A stretch of 6,749 nt of DNA from Dehalococcoidia bacterium (GTDB lineage: Bacteria; Chloroflexota; Dehalococcoidia; GIF9; UBA5629): NCBI GenBank assembly GCA_016927965.1, contig JAFGLP010000071.1, forward strand, positions 1 through 6,749, given 5' to 3'. The translations under genes were made by a program, and so were the position numbers. This document shows positions 1-5,871 of the stretch, piece by piece. The notes under the pieces are model-generated. The model made no database searches, had not been told where the DNA came from, and saw nothing but the letters and a program-made list of their open reading frames with translations. Positions within the stretch are counted from its first letter, which is position 1. The number at the start of each line of letters is the position of its first letter.

Positions 1-887
1 GGCTCGATATGGAAGCCAAACTTGACGATATCCTGACCGCTGACAGCATACTGCTGATCGGGGCGCACCCTCTTAAAACTCATCCTGTAATCGGTTCATA
101 TATCATGCGGGCAACCGCTAAAAACAAAGCACAAATGGTTGTCCTGGATGCGCTGCGTAACCCCTTCACTTTCCGGGCCAGTGTATGGCTTAAACCTCCC
201 GAGGGCAAAGAAGGAACGATAATCAAAGCATTAGGAAATGCCATCCTGGAACATGGACTACCAAAATCCTCCGGAGATAAGAGCAAATTCTCGGCTGACT
301 TCAAGGCCACAGAACCCAAGAAAGCAGCCAAAGACCTGGCTATGGATATTCATGATATTTATAAAGCAGCTGAAATTTTGGCAGAATCCAAGAATAGCAT
401 CATCATCTATGGTACCAGCATACTTGAATACAAAGATGCTGATTTAGTGGCAATGATTCTAAACCTGGGAGCTCTGATAAGCCAGAATAATAGCAAACCA
501 AAGGTTATCTCGTTGAAGCGCAGCAGCAACAGCCGCGGCGCATGGGAACTGGGACTCGCTAATGCCAAGAGCTCAGTACTCGCAGAACTGTCAAAAGGCA
601 AAGCCAAAGGTTTATATGCCTTGCTGGCAGACGATCTGTCCGCTTCCCAGGCAGTTGCAGATAACATGAAGGGAGTTGAATTTACCGTCGTACAAACAAG
701 TTACCTGTCAGCGGCGGCGGCAAAAGCCGATGTCGTGCTGCCTTCCCTGCTCTGGACCGAGTCAAAGGGAAGTTATACCACGCTGGACGGCGTCACCAAA
801 TCGACTACACCGATGATTAAAGCAAAAGGCGACATCAAGTCAGATGCAGATAGCTTGAAGGAAGTTGCCAGGCATCTTAAAAAATAA
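1..887 (+). CDS. NuoG-like subunit, C-terminal part (molybdopterin oxidoreductase fold), 5' truncated by window
   Basis: This is the C-terminal portion of a NADH dehydrogenase subunit G-like protein, the iron-sulfur/molybdopterin-fold subunit of a diaphorase module. The frame is open back to the window edge (Leu and Asp codons precede the ATG at 9), so the ATG is probably internal and the true start lies upstream. Numbered from that ATG, residues 7-21 carry the family pattern of an Asp near 'ILLIGAHP' (usual form 'ADxILLxGxNP'). Residues 240-261 carry 'ADVVLP', then the 'E-x-K-G-S-Y-T-T' segment that matches the NuoG/formate dehydrogenase 'ADVVLP...E..GT..N..G' signature. NuoG proteins of this class generally do not bind Mo, and I see no Mo-ligand Cys in the visible part. 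It ends 20 nt before the hydrogenase small subunit, so it is very likely co-transcribed and wires NAD(P)H or ferredoxin oxidation to the hydrogenase. Whether the missing N-terminus carries the usual Fe-S domain cannot be seen. Confidence 0.82.
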   Translation, partial: LDMEAKLDDILTADSILLIGAHPLKTHPVIGSYIMRATAKNKAQMVVLDALRNPFTFRASVWLKPPEGKEGTIIKALGNAILEHGLPKSSGDKSKFSADFKATEPKKAAKDLAMDIHDIYKAAEILAESKNSIIIYGTSILEYKDADLVAMILNLGALISQNNSKPKVISLKRSSNSRGAWELGLANAKSSVLAELSKGKAKGLYALLADDLSASQAVADNMKGVEFTVVQTSYLSAAAAKADVVLPSLLWTESKGSYTTLDGVTKSTTPMIKAKGDIKSDADSLKEVARHLKK

Positions 888-907
888 CGCCTGTAAGGAG
901 TGAACAA

Positions 908-1444
908 ATGGCAAAAGTAAAAGTTGCTTCTGTTTGGTTGGAATCATGTGCAGGGTGCCACATGTCATTATTGGATGTTGACGAGTTTATTATTGACCTC
1001 TCTAAACTGGTCGAGTTCCGCAGGTGCCCCATAACCGATATTAAAGGCTTCGATGATGTGACAGTAGGCATCGTTGAAGGCTCGGTTGGCAATGAGGAGG
1101 AGAAAGAAGTAATAGAAGAGCTGCGCCACCATAGCCAGATATTGATGGCCCTGGGAGATTGCGCTTGCTTTGGCGGCGTCTGCGCCATGCGAAATACGTT
1201 CGATAAAGAAGATGTTTTGAAACGTGTTTATATGGATGCCCCCGGCATATACAAAGGCAAGATACCTGCAACACCAGGGGTCCCCGCTCTCCTGGATAAA
1301 GTATATCCGGCCAATCAAATAGTCAAAGTTGATTGCTACGTACCGGGTTGTCCGCCTGATTCGGAGGCCATTAAATATGCACTTACGGAGTTGCTGGCAG
1401 GGAGAATTCCAGTACTACCGAGCAACATAATGCGCTTTGATTAA
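908..1444 (+). CDS. hoxY: [NiFe] hydrogenase small subunit (HoxY-like, group 3)
   Basis: This is the cytoplasmic small subunit of a [NiFe] hydrogenase, which passes electrons from the active site to the diaphorase through a proximal 4Fe-4S cluster. The 178-residue length fits the short HoxY type, with no signal peptide and no C-terminal medial/distal cluster domain. Cluster ligands are visible as C14-x-x-C17 in 'CAGCHMS', C85 in 'GDCACFGG' and C148 in 'PGCPPD'. The segments 'DVDEFIIDL' and 'IVEGSVGNEE' match the HoxY pattern ('DLDEW', 'LVEGAVANEE'). Extra cysteines at 40, 87, 92 and 143 are not required for the proximal cluster. The start is set by AAGGAG at 895-900, 7 nt before the ATG. The gene follows the NuoG-like gene by 20 nt and precedes the large subunit by 11 nt, a clear operon. 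Group 3d is the best fit; 3b or 3c cannot be excluded without a tree. Confidence 0.93.
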   Translation: MAKVKVASVWLESCAGCHMSLLDVDEFIIDLSKLVEFRRCPITDIKGFDDVTVGIVEGSVGNEEEKEVIEELRHHSQILMALGDCACFGGVCAMRNTFDKEDVLKRVYMDAPGIYKGKIPATPGVPALLDKVYPANQIVKVDCYVPGCPPDSEAIKYALTELLAGRIPVLPSNIMRFD

Positions 1445-1455
1445 AGAGGTGAAAT

Positions 1456-2883
1456 ATGGCAAGTAGAACGATTGTAATTAACCCTGTTACCAGAGTTGAG
1501 GGGCACGGAAAAGTCACCATTCAACTCGATGAAGCTGGAAACGCAGTCAATGCACGTTTTCATAACACGCAGTTCCGTGGTTTTGAAAAGTTTTGCGAGG
1601 GACAGGTTCTCTGGGAGATGCCCAATATCACCACCAGGATTTGCGGTATTTGCCCTGTCAGCCACCAGCTTGCATCTGCCAAAGCCTGCGATGCCATCTT
1701 GGGCATTGAATTGACCCGCCCTGGCAAACTGCTGCGGGAACTATTACACATGGGACAGTACATTCAGTCGCATGCACTGCACTTTTTCCACCTGGCCAGC
1801 CCTGACTTCTTATTCGGCTTCGATGCAGATCCTGCAACCAGGAACGTTATTGGACTGATAGGATCAGACCCTGCCCTGGCAACCGAGGCAGTCAAGCTGC
1901 GCAGCTTGGGCCAGACCATCATTAAAAAGCTGGGTGCCAAGAAGATTCATATGAACGCCGCCCTCCCTGGAGGAATGACAACCGCTCTCTCTGCTGAAGA
2001 TAGAGATTATTTCCTCAAACAAATCGACTGGGCACTGGCAGACGCCCAGTTGGGGGTAAAAATCCTGTTGGATTACGTGGGGAAAAACCGTGAGATGGTA
2101 GACAGTTTCGCCACATTCCCTTCTGCATATATGGGCATGGTTGATAAAGACAATAACCTGGCGCTTTACGACGGCAATCTCAGGTTAATCGATTCGAAAG
2201 GCGTTGTCCTCGAAGAGCAGTTCAACCCAGCAAACTACCTCGATATAATTTCTGAGTATGTTGAAGACTGGTCTTACATGAAATTCCCCTTCTATAAAAA
2301 GCTGGGATATCCCGGTGGTATCTACCGTGCAGGACCCCTGGGACGACTTAATGTATGCACCGGGATTACTACACCGCTGGCCAACGCTGAGCTCAAGAAT
2401 TATAAGAAACTGAGCAAGTTCGGTTTTGTTGAAGGGTCAATGTATTTCCATTATGCACGTTTGATCGAAACTATCTATGCAATTGAAAAAACCAGGGAAA
2501 TACTGGAGGATAAAGATGTTACCTCCACCGACCTTCAGGTCAACTCCAGAAAATATAATGAGCATGGTGTGGGCGTCGTGGAGGCCCCACGTGGCACACT
2601 GTTCCATGATTACTGGGTTGATGACAGCGGCAAGATGACCAAAATCAACCTTATCGTCGCCACAGGTAATAACAATGCTGCCATGAACCGCTCCGTCTAC
2701 GAGGTGGCTAAGGACTATATAAAAAACGGCAATGTGACAGAGGGCATACTCAACAGGGTCGAGGCTGCTATACGCTGCTATGATCCGTGCCTTTCCTGTT
2801 CCACCCACGCACTCGGGCAAATGCCTCTAATAATACAGCTCAGAACGCCTGAAGGGCAGATACTGAAGCAAGTATCCAGCTAA
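1456..2883 (+). CDS. hoxH: [NiFe] hydrogenase large (catalytic) subunit (HoxH-like, group 3)
   Basis: This catalytic subunit carries the NiFe(CN)2CO centre that interconverts H2 with protons and electrons. Both nickel-binding motifs are intact: L1 as R61-I-C63-G-I-C66-x3-H70, and L2 as D443-P-C445-L-S-C448-S-T-H451. The N-terminal '[10 protein letters not shown]' (residues 9-18) is the conserved large-subunit opening. The 475-residue length is normal for HoxH. After H451 there is a 24-residue tail, the C-terminal peptide that a HoxW/HycI-type protease removes after Ni insertion; its presence implies a precursor needing maturation. No maturation gene (hypA-F or protease) is in the window. The start is fixed by AGAGGTGA at 1445-1452 just before the ATG. 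The gene sits 11 nt after the small subunit and is followed by a strong terminator, so it is likely the last gene of the main transcript. Confidence 0.95.
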   Translation: MASRTIVINPVTRVEGHGKVTIQLDEAGNAVNARFHNTQFRGFEKFCEGQVLWEMPNITTRICGICPVSHQLASAKACDAILGIELTRPGKLLRELLHMGQYIQSHALHFFHLASPDFLFGFDADPATRNVIGLIGSDPALATEAVKLRSLGQTIIKKLGAKKIHMNAALPGGMTTALSAEDRDYFLKQIDWALADAQLGVKILLDYVGKNREMVDSFATFPSAYMGMVDKDNNLALYDGNLRLIDSKGVVLEEQFNPANYLDIISEYVEDWSYMKFPFYKKLGYPGGIYRAGPLGRLNVCTGITTPLANAELKNYKKLSKFGFVEGSMYFHYARLIETIYAIEKTREILEDKDVTSTDLQVNSRKYNEHGVGVVEAPRGTLFHDYWVDDSGKMTKINLIVATGNNNAAMNRSVYEVAKDYIKNGNVTEGILNRVEAAIRCYDPCLSCSTHALGQMPLIIQLRTPEGQILKQVSS

Positions 2884-2901
2884 TTAATTCAGGGATAGTT
2901 T

Positions 2902-2942
2902 AACAGGGGCGGGCTACCGATTTGTAGCCCGCCCCTGTTTTT
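2902..2942 (+). terminator. Strong intrinsic terminator after hoxH
   Basis: A perfect 16-bp inverted repeat has arms at 2902-2917 and 2924-2939 and a 6-nt CGATTT loop. The core stem is almost all G-C (AGGGGCGGGC and its complement). The 3' arm merges into a run of five T (2938-2942). This is a textbook Rho-independent terminator for the transcript ending with hoxH, 18 nt after its stop codon. The next + strand gene begins only 14 nt after the T-run, which makes it a possible attenuation or partial read-through point. Confidence 0.93.
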
Positions 2943-2956
2943 GATATCGTTTTGAC

Positions 2957-3616
2957 ATGGATTGCACGGTCATTATAGAAGGCAGGGAAACCAGGGCCAA
3001 ATCTAATTCCAACCTGCTTTGGACAGCACTGGATAACGGCTTCTATATACCCAATCTCTGCGCTATAAGAGACAGAGATAAAACTCCCGCATCATGCCGT
3101 CTTTGCTTCGTAGAGATTGTCGGACGTCCCCAGCCTGTTACGGCCTGTACAGAGACTGTATCAGACGGTATGAAAGTGACATTGAACAGTCCCGGAATAC
3201 AAAGGCTGCGAAAGAGCTCTTTTGATCTATTGATGAGCAATCACCGCCTCAATTGTTCACATTGTAGTAAGAATAAGAATTGCGACCTGCAGAAAATTGC
3301 ACATAGGGAAGGATATAAACTCACCAATAGAAACTTGAAAATAATCGATTTCAGTTATCCCGTTGATGCCAGTCATCCACTCATTTCATTCGATCGAAAT
3401 AAATGTATATTATGCGGCAAATGTGTATGGGTATGTCAGCACCAGGGCAAAGGGGTCCTGGATTTCGCTTTTCGCGGTATTAACACTATTGTTTCTACTT
3501 TCGCCGGGATTCCCTTATCGGAAACAGACTGTGATGCATGCCTGGCATGTGTGGCTGTTTGCCCGGCTGGAGCACTTTATCTAAAACAGCCGCAACCAGA
3601 GGGAGCTTATGTTTGA
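2957..3616 (+). CDS. hoxU: HoxU / NuoG N-terminal-like iron-sulfur subunit (2Fe-2S plus three 4Fe-4S)
   Basis: This soluble electron-wire subunit resembles HoxU of bidirectional hydrogenases and the N-terminal third of NuoG. A full ligand set is visible. The plant-type 2Fe-2S domain has C35, C47, C50 and C64. The His-ligated 4Fe-4S motif is H96-x3-C100-x2-C103-x5-C109. Two ferredoxin-type 4Fe-4S motifs are C150-x2-C153-x2-C156-x3-C160 and C192-x2-C195-x2-C198-x3-C202. The 219-residue length is close to HoxU (about 240). Its likely role is carrying electrons between a flavin/NAD(P) subunit and HoxY, or to another redox partner. Unusually for a Hox operon it lies after hoxH rather than before hoxY, and it is separated by a strong terminator. 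The ATG at 2957 has no Shine-Dalgarno, and an in-frame stop at 2942-2944 excludes an upstream start. The unknown 95-residue gene overlaps its 3' end by 8 nt, suggesting translational coupling. Confidence 0.85.
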   Translation: MDCTVIIEGRETRAKSNSNLLWTALDNGFYIPNLCAIRDRDKTPASCRLCFVEIVGRPQPVTACTETVSDGMKVTLNSPGIQRLRKSSFDLLMSNHRLNCSHCSKNKNCDLQKIAHREGYKLTNRNLKIIDFSYPVDASHPLISFDRNKCILCGKCVWVCQHQGKGVLDFAFRGINTIVSTFAGIPLSETDCDACLACVAVCPAGALYLKQPQPEGAYV

Positions 3617-3896
3617 ACAAACTTCTGACCAGGAACTTATCTCCGAGGAAAAGGCTAAAACATTAAGTGATCTTTATCTCCATGAACGTTATTTTGATTT
3701 TGAGAAATTAACGTTCACCTCTATTGAAAACGGTTTTATCGATAAAACTCCGATTTACCGGCTTCACGGAACGGTGAAGGTTAAGTCTCGCAGTATGTTT
3801 GAGCGGCTTCTATTTGATAATAATGCCAATATTTATAAATTCATGGTGGAAATGAATGCAACTAACGGGCATATCATCAATTACGAGTTCCAGTAA
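3609..3896 (+). CDS. Hypothetical protein coupled to the HoxU-like gene (95 aa)
   Basis: I do not recognise this protein. The 95 residues are soluble-looking, with no signal peptide, no membrane segment and no cysteine, so it is not a metal-cluster protein. The N-terminal third is acidic and probably helical. Residues from about 48 on alternate like beta strands around 'YRLHGTVKVK' and end with 'NGHIINYEF', faintly like PepSY-type small alpha/beta domains, but this is too weak to assign. The ATG overlaps the hoxU-like stop by 8 nt, and an AGAGGGAG at 3598-3605 lies close upstream; both support real, coupled translation. By hand count it is AT-rich (about 36% GC over most of its length versus about 48% in a hoxH sample). 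Its stop is only 4 nt from the convergent pcm stop. By context it may be an accessory or assembly factor for the iron-sulfur subunit; that is inference only. Confidence 0.72.
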   Translation: MFEQTSDQELISEEKAKTLSDLYLHERYFDFEKLTFTSIENGFIDKTPIYRLHGTVKVKSRSMFERLLFDNNANIYKFMVEMNATNGHIINYEFQ

Positions 3897-3900
3897 GCAG

Positions 3901-4542
3901 TCAGCATTGTTCATCCCAGGCATCCTTACCTATTAAAGGCACAAACCTGACAGCACCAAGGTTCTCTATATTATTGCGGAATTCTCCATGTGTAACTTTT
4001 AGCAGTTCCTGTTCCCAACGGGTCCCCACCGGTATGATCATTCTGCCTCCCGGCACAAGCTGACTCACCAGCTTAGCACTTACACGAGGAGCAGCAGCAG
4101 TCACAATAATTGCATCATAGGGAGAATTTTCTTCCCATCCCAGTTCCTGCCCGGCAACATTAATATAAATATTCTTGTAGCCCAAGATATTAAGTAGATT
4201 ACAGGCCGTTTCTGCAAGTTCCGGTATCCGTTCAGTAGTATAAATACTACCGGCCAGCTCAGCAAGAATGGCTGTCTGATAACCGCTCCCCGTACCGATT
4301 TCAAGAACCTTTTCCTGTTCTTTCAAATCGAGGGCCCGTGTCATAAGAGCGACAATGTATGGTTGCGAAATAGTTTGCCCGTAACCTATGCTTAACGGCC
4401 TATCGTCATAAGCATAATTCTGCAACTCTAATGGTACAAAAAGCTCACGGGGTATTTTTAACAAGGCCTCCATGACACGCTTATCCTTTATTTCCAGACT
4501 GAGTGATCTGACAAGGACTTCACGTTCCCGTTTGAAATCCAC
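3901..4542 (-). CDS. pcm: Protein-L-isoaspartate O-methyltransferase (Pcm)
   Basis: This cytosolic protein-repair enzyme transfers a methyl group from S-adenosylmethionine to L-isoaspartyl residues, allowing return to normal aspartate. The 213 residues match the usual bacterial length (about 205-215). Visible signatures are 'PRELFVP' (31-37), the family-specific 'GQTISQP' (55-61) that includes the active-site Ser59, the SAM motif I 'VLEIGTGSGYQTA' (79-91), 'YDAIIVTAAAP' (142-152), 'LVPGGRMIIPVG' (162-173) and the C-terminal 'VRFVPLIG' (198-205). The usual 'GDG' of motif II-III is here 'GQE' or 'AGQ' (130-133), a mild divergence. The start is GTG at 4542, supported by AAAAGGCGG just upstream. 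The gene follows the small membrane protein by 23 nt on the same strand and is probably co-transcribed with it. It is convergent with the hydrogenase block. Confidence 0.95.
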   Translation of the reverse strand: MDFKREREVLVRSLSLEIKDKRVMEALLKIPRELFVPLELQNYAYDDRPLSIGYGQTISQPYIVALMTRALDLKEQEKVLEIGTGSGYQTAILAELAGSIYTTERIPELAETACNLLNILGYKNIYINVAGQELGWEENSPYDAIIVTAAAPRVSAKLVSQLVPGGRMIIPVGTRWEQELLKVTHGEFRNNIENLGAVRFVPLIGKDAWDEQC

Positions 4543-4565
4543 CGCCTTTTAATCCTGTTCTACTG

Positions 4566-4832
4566 CTATGAGTTTAACGCCGGAATAAATGTCAATATTA
4601 CCATTATGAGTATCAATGCACCGGCAATAATCCCAATGCGGATAAGATCCGACTTCACATAGTCATGATTAACTGCATACAATACAGGCGCCACTGAACC
4701 AGCAGCCTGACGTGAATTGCCCTTTACAGCTGTAGCCGAACTTGCCCTGGATTGGCTGACAGGCGTCACAGGGCGTTGAGATGACTCTGCAATCTTGCCT
4801 TTGGCCCTGATCCTGCGTGATTTTTTACCCAT
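4566..4832 (-). CDS. Small basic single-span membrane protein, hypothetical (88 aa)
   Basis: No function is recognised. Residues 1-60 are hydrophilic, strongly basic (K3, K4, R6, R7, R9, K11, K13 and more) and rich in Ser/Ala/Pro, hence probably disordered and cytoplasmic. Residues about 64-84 form one hydrophobic helix ('IRIGIIAGALILIMVILTF') followed by four residues. The positive-inside rule predicts N-in, C-out. The Tyr-Val-Lys-Ser-Asp-Leu stretch directly before the helix resembles small membrane proteins I associate with Chloroflexota genomes, but I cannot verify this. The start is supported by AGGAGAG 8 nt or so before the ATG. It lies between the recombinase (75 nt upstream) and pcm (23 nt downstream). 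The tail-anchored layout is superficially like the divisome protein CrgA, but the sequence and number of spans do not match. Confidence 0.75.
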   Translation of the reverse strand: MGKKSRRIRAKGKIAESSQRPVTPVSQSRASSATAVKGNSRQAAGSVAPVLYAVNHDYVKSDLIRIGIIAGALILIMVILTFIPALNS

Positions 4833-4907
4833 TTAAGCTCTCCTGGAAAATGTATTCATGCTTTACGGCCGTGATTCATCGCGTATACGGCCTTATAAAC
4901 CTTATAA

Positions 4908-5759
4908 TTATACCTGTTTATATGCTTTAGTAGTTGAGATATGCGCGTGACCCAGTACTTCCTGGATATCCTGGATATCAGCACCGCCCTTTAACCTGTG
5001 AACCGCAAAACTGTGTCTTATAGTACGGGGAGTCACTTTTGAAGAAAGGCCAGCAAGATCGGCGTATCCCTGCACTATCTGCCAGAAGCCCTGCCGTGTT
5101 AGCCTCTCACCCCGCTGATTTAAAAATAAAGCTTTCTCTTTATCGCGTGTAAGCAGCTTAATTCTAACCGCATTTACATACTCCCAGACAATATCCGCAA
5201 CACACTTATCCAGCGGGACCAACCTGGCTTTCCCCCGTTGCCCATTTACCTCTATACTATTTTGTTTTACATTCTCCACATTTAAGGCCATCAATTCACT
5301 GGCCAGCATGCCGCTGGCATATAATAACTCCAGCATCGCCCTATCACGTTTTGCATCCACAGCAGGCGATTTTGCCGTTTCTGCCAGCAACTTCTGTACT
5401 TCCGGTATAGATAGGACTTCAGGCACAGCCTTGTTGACCCTAGGGGCAGCCAGTTTGGGCGCAAGGTCCTCATTAACTTTCCCCCTATCCGCCATAAACT
5501 TAAGAAATGTTCGCGCTGCTGCTATTTTCCTTGCTATAGTTGACAGCGTGTAGCTTTTTGCTTTCAGGCTCGCCATATACTTCTTAAGATGCTCCTCACT
5601 CAGGCCATTCGCAGCATGTCCACGTACATCCTCATTGCTCAACGAGATAATATAATCGGATAGCTGGCTCAAATCATTATGATAGGCATCGAGTGTATTT
5701 TTTGAGCACTTCTTCTCTTTAGAAAGGTAGTTCAGAAATAGTCTTATGTCTTCTTCCAT
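4908..5759 (-). CDS. XerC/XerD-like tyrosine recombinase with altered catalytic residues
   Basis: This is a tyrosine (phage integrase family) recombinase. Residues 1-95 form the SAM-like core-binding domain ('FLNYLSKEKKCSKNT' opening), and residues about 112-283 the catalytic domain. Active-site positions retained are Lys177 in the beta-hairpin ('RGKARLVPL'), Arg248 ('TIRHSF'), His271 ('LGHAHISTT') and the nucleophile Tyr280 ('KAYKQV'). Two are replaced: the first catalytic Arg of the usual 'G-L/M-R-x-S-E' is Leu152 ('SGMLASEL'), and the His of HxxR is Arg245 ('TPRTIRHS'). The protein ends only three residues after the Tyr, lacking the C-terminal helix (about 15-20 residues) that Xer proteins use to contact the partner subunit. 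The length of 283 is slightly short of the usual 295-305. Upstream GTGGA is a poor Shine-Dalgarno, and an in-frame stop precedes the ATG. No att site, tRNA or phage gene is nearby, so a housekeeping Xer or a degenerate paralogue is likelier than an island integrase. Confidence 0.88.
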   Translation of the reverse strand: MEEDIRLFLNYLSKEKKCSKNTLDAYHNDLSQLSDYIISLSNEDVRGHAANGLSEEHLKKYMASLKAKSYTLSTIARKIAAARTFLKFMADRGKVNEDLAPKLAAPRVNKAVPEVLSIPEVQKLLAETAKSPAVDAKRDRAMLELLYASGMLASELMALNVENVKQNSIEVNGQRGKARLVPLDKCVADIVWEYVNAVRIKLLTRDKEKALFLNQRGERLTRQGFWQIVQGYADLAGLSSKVTPRTIRHSFAVHRLKGGADIQDIQEVLGHAHISTTKAYKQV

Positions 5760-5773
5760 CTCAAACGTCCACT

Positions 5774-5800
5774 ATTTTATCATAAATTCATATTTGTCGA
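5774..5800 (-). promoter_or_regulatory. Possible promoter for the recombinase gene
   Basis: Reading the - strand, TCGACA (complement of 5795-5800) resembles a -35 box, and TAAAAT (complement of 5774-5779) a -10 box, with a 15-nt spacer that is shorter than optimal. The predicted leader would be only about 10 nt, in keeping with the lack of a clear Shine-Dalgarno. Weak support. Confidence 0.3.
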
Positions 5801-5818
5801 ATAGGACATTTTATTACA

Positions 5819-5849
5819 TTGCAGGATAAGCTTTGTCCTTCAATATAAT
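5819..5849 (+). promoter_or_regulatory. Probable promoter for uvrC
   Basis: A perfect TATAAT -10 hexamer lies at 5844-5849, 22 nt before the first uvrC ATG. The best -35 candidate is TTGCAG at 5819-5824 with a long 19-nt spacer; GCAGGA at 5821-5826 has the ideal 17-nt spacer but poor sequence. The predicted start near 5856 would give a very short leader of about 15-20 nt without a recognisable Shine-Dalgarno. Confidence 0.5.
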
Positions 5850-5871
5850 CGATGCTAAAATTCATCAGACT

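Noticed and set aside
9..11. ATG at 9 as the real start of the first gene
   Set aside because: The frame is open to the window edge, and residues right after it are already mid-domain in the NuoG fold, so the gene very likely begins upstream.
80..331. Open frame on the - strand inside the NuoG-like gene, and similar ones at 407-667, 877-1188, 968-1318 and 2437-2820
   Set aside because: They lie antisense to strongly supported genes, have no family-like motifs and no convincing ribosome binding sites. They are shadows of the coding strand.
2952..2979. Perfect TTGACA (2952-2957) with a TATAGA 16 nt downstream, looking like a promoter for the HoxU-like gene
   Set aside because: It overlaps the ATG and would start transcription inside the gene (about 2986), downstream of the start codon and of the N-terminal beta strands. 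The next in-frame Met is residue 72, which would lose the 2Fe-2S domain. Probably chance.
3750..3896. PepSY-type domain in the C-terminal half of the 95-aa protein
   Set aside because: Only a general strand pattern and a 'NGHII' turn resemble it. The family usually has a signal peptide or TM context, absent here. Too weak to call.
4867..4892. GGCCGT/ACGGCC inverted repeat between the recombinase and the small membrane gene, considered as a terminator
   Set aside because: The stem is only 6 bp with a 14-nt loop and no T-run follows on the - strand. ACGGCCGT is itself palindromic, so the match is partly trivial.
4908..5759. Tyrosine recombinase as the integrase of a genomic island or phage
   Set aside because: It looks Xer-like in size and domain layout. 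No tRNA, direct-repeat att pair, phage or transfer genes are in the window, and the neighbours are housekeeping genes.
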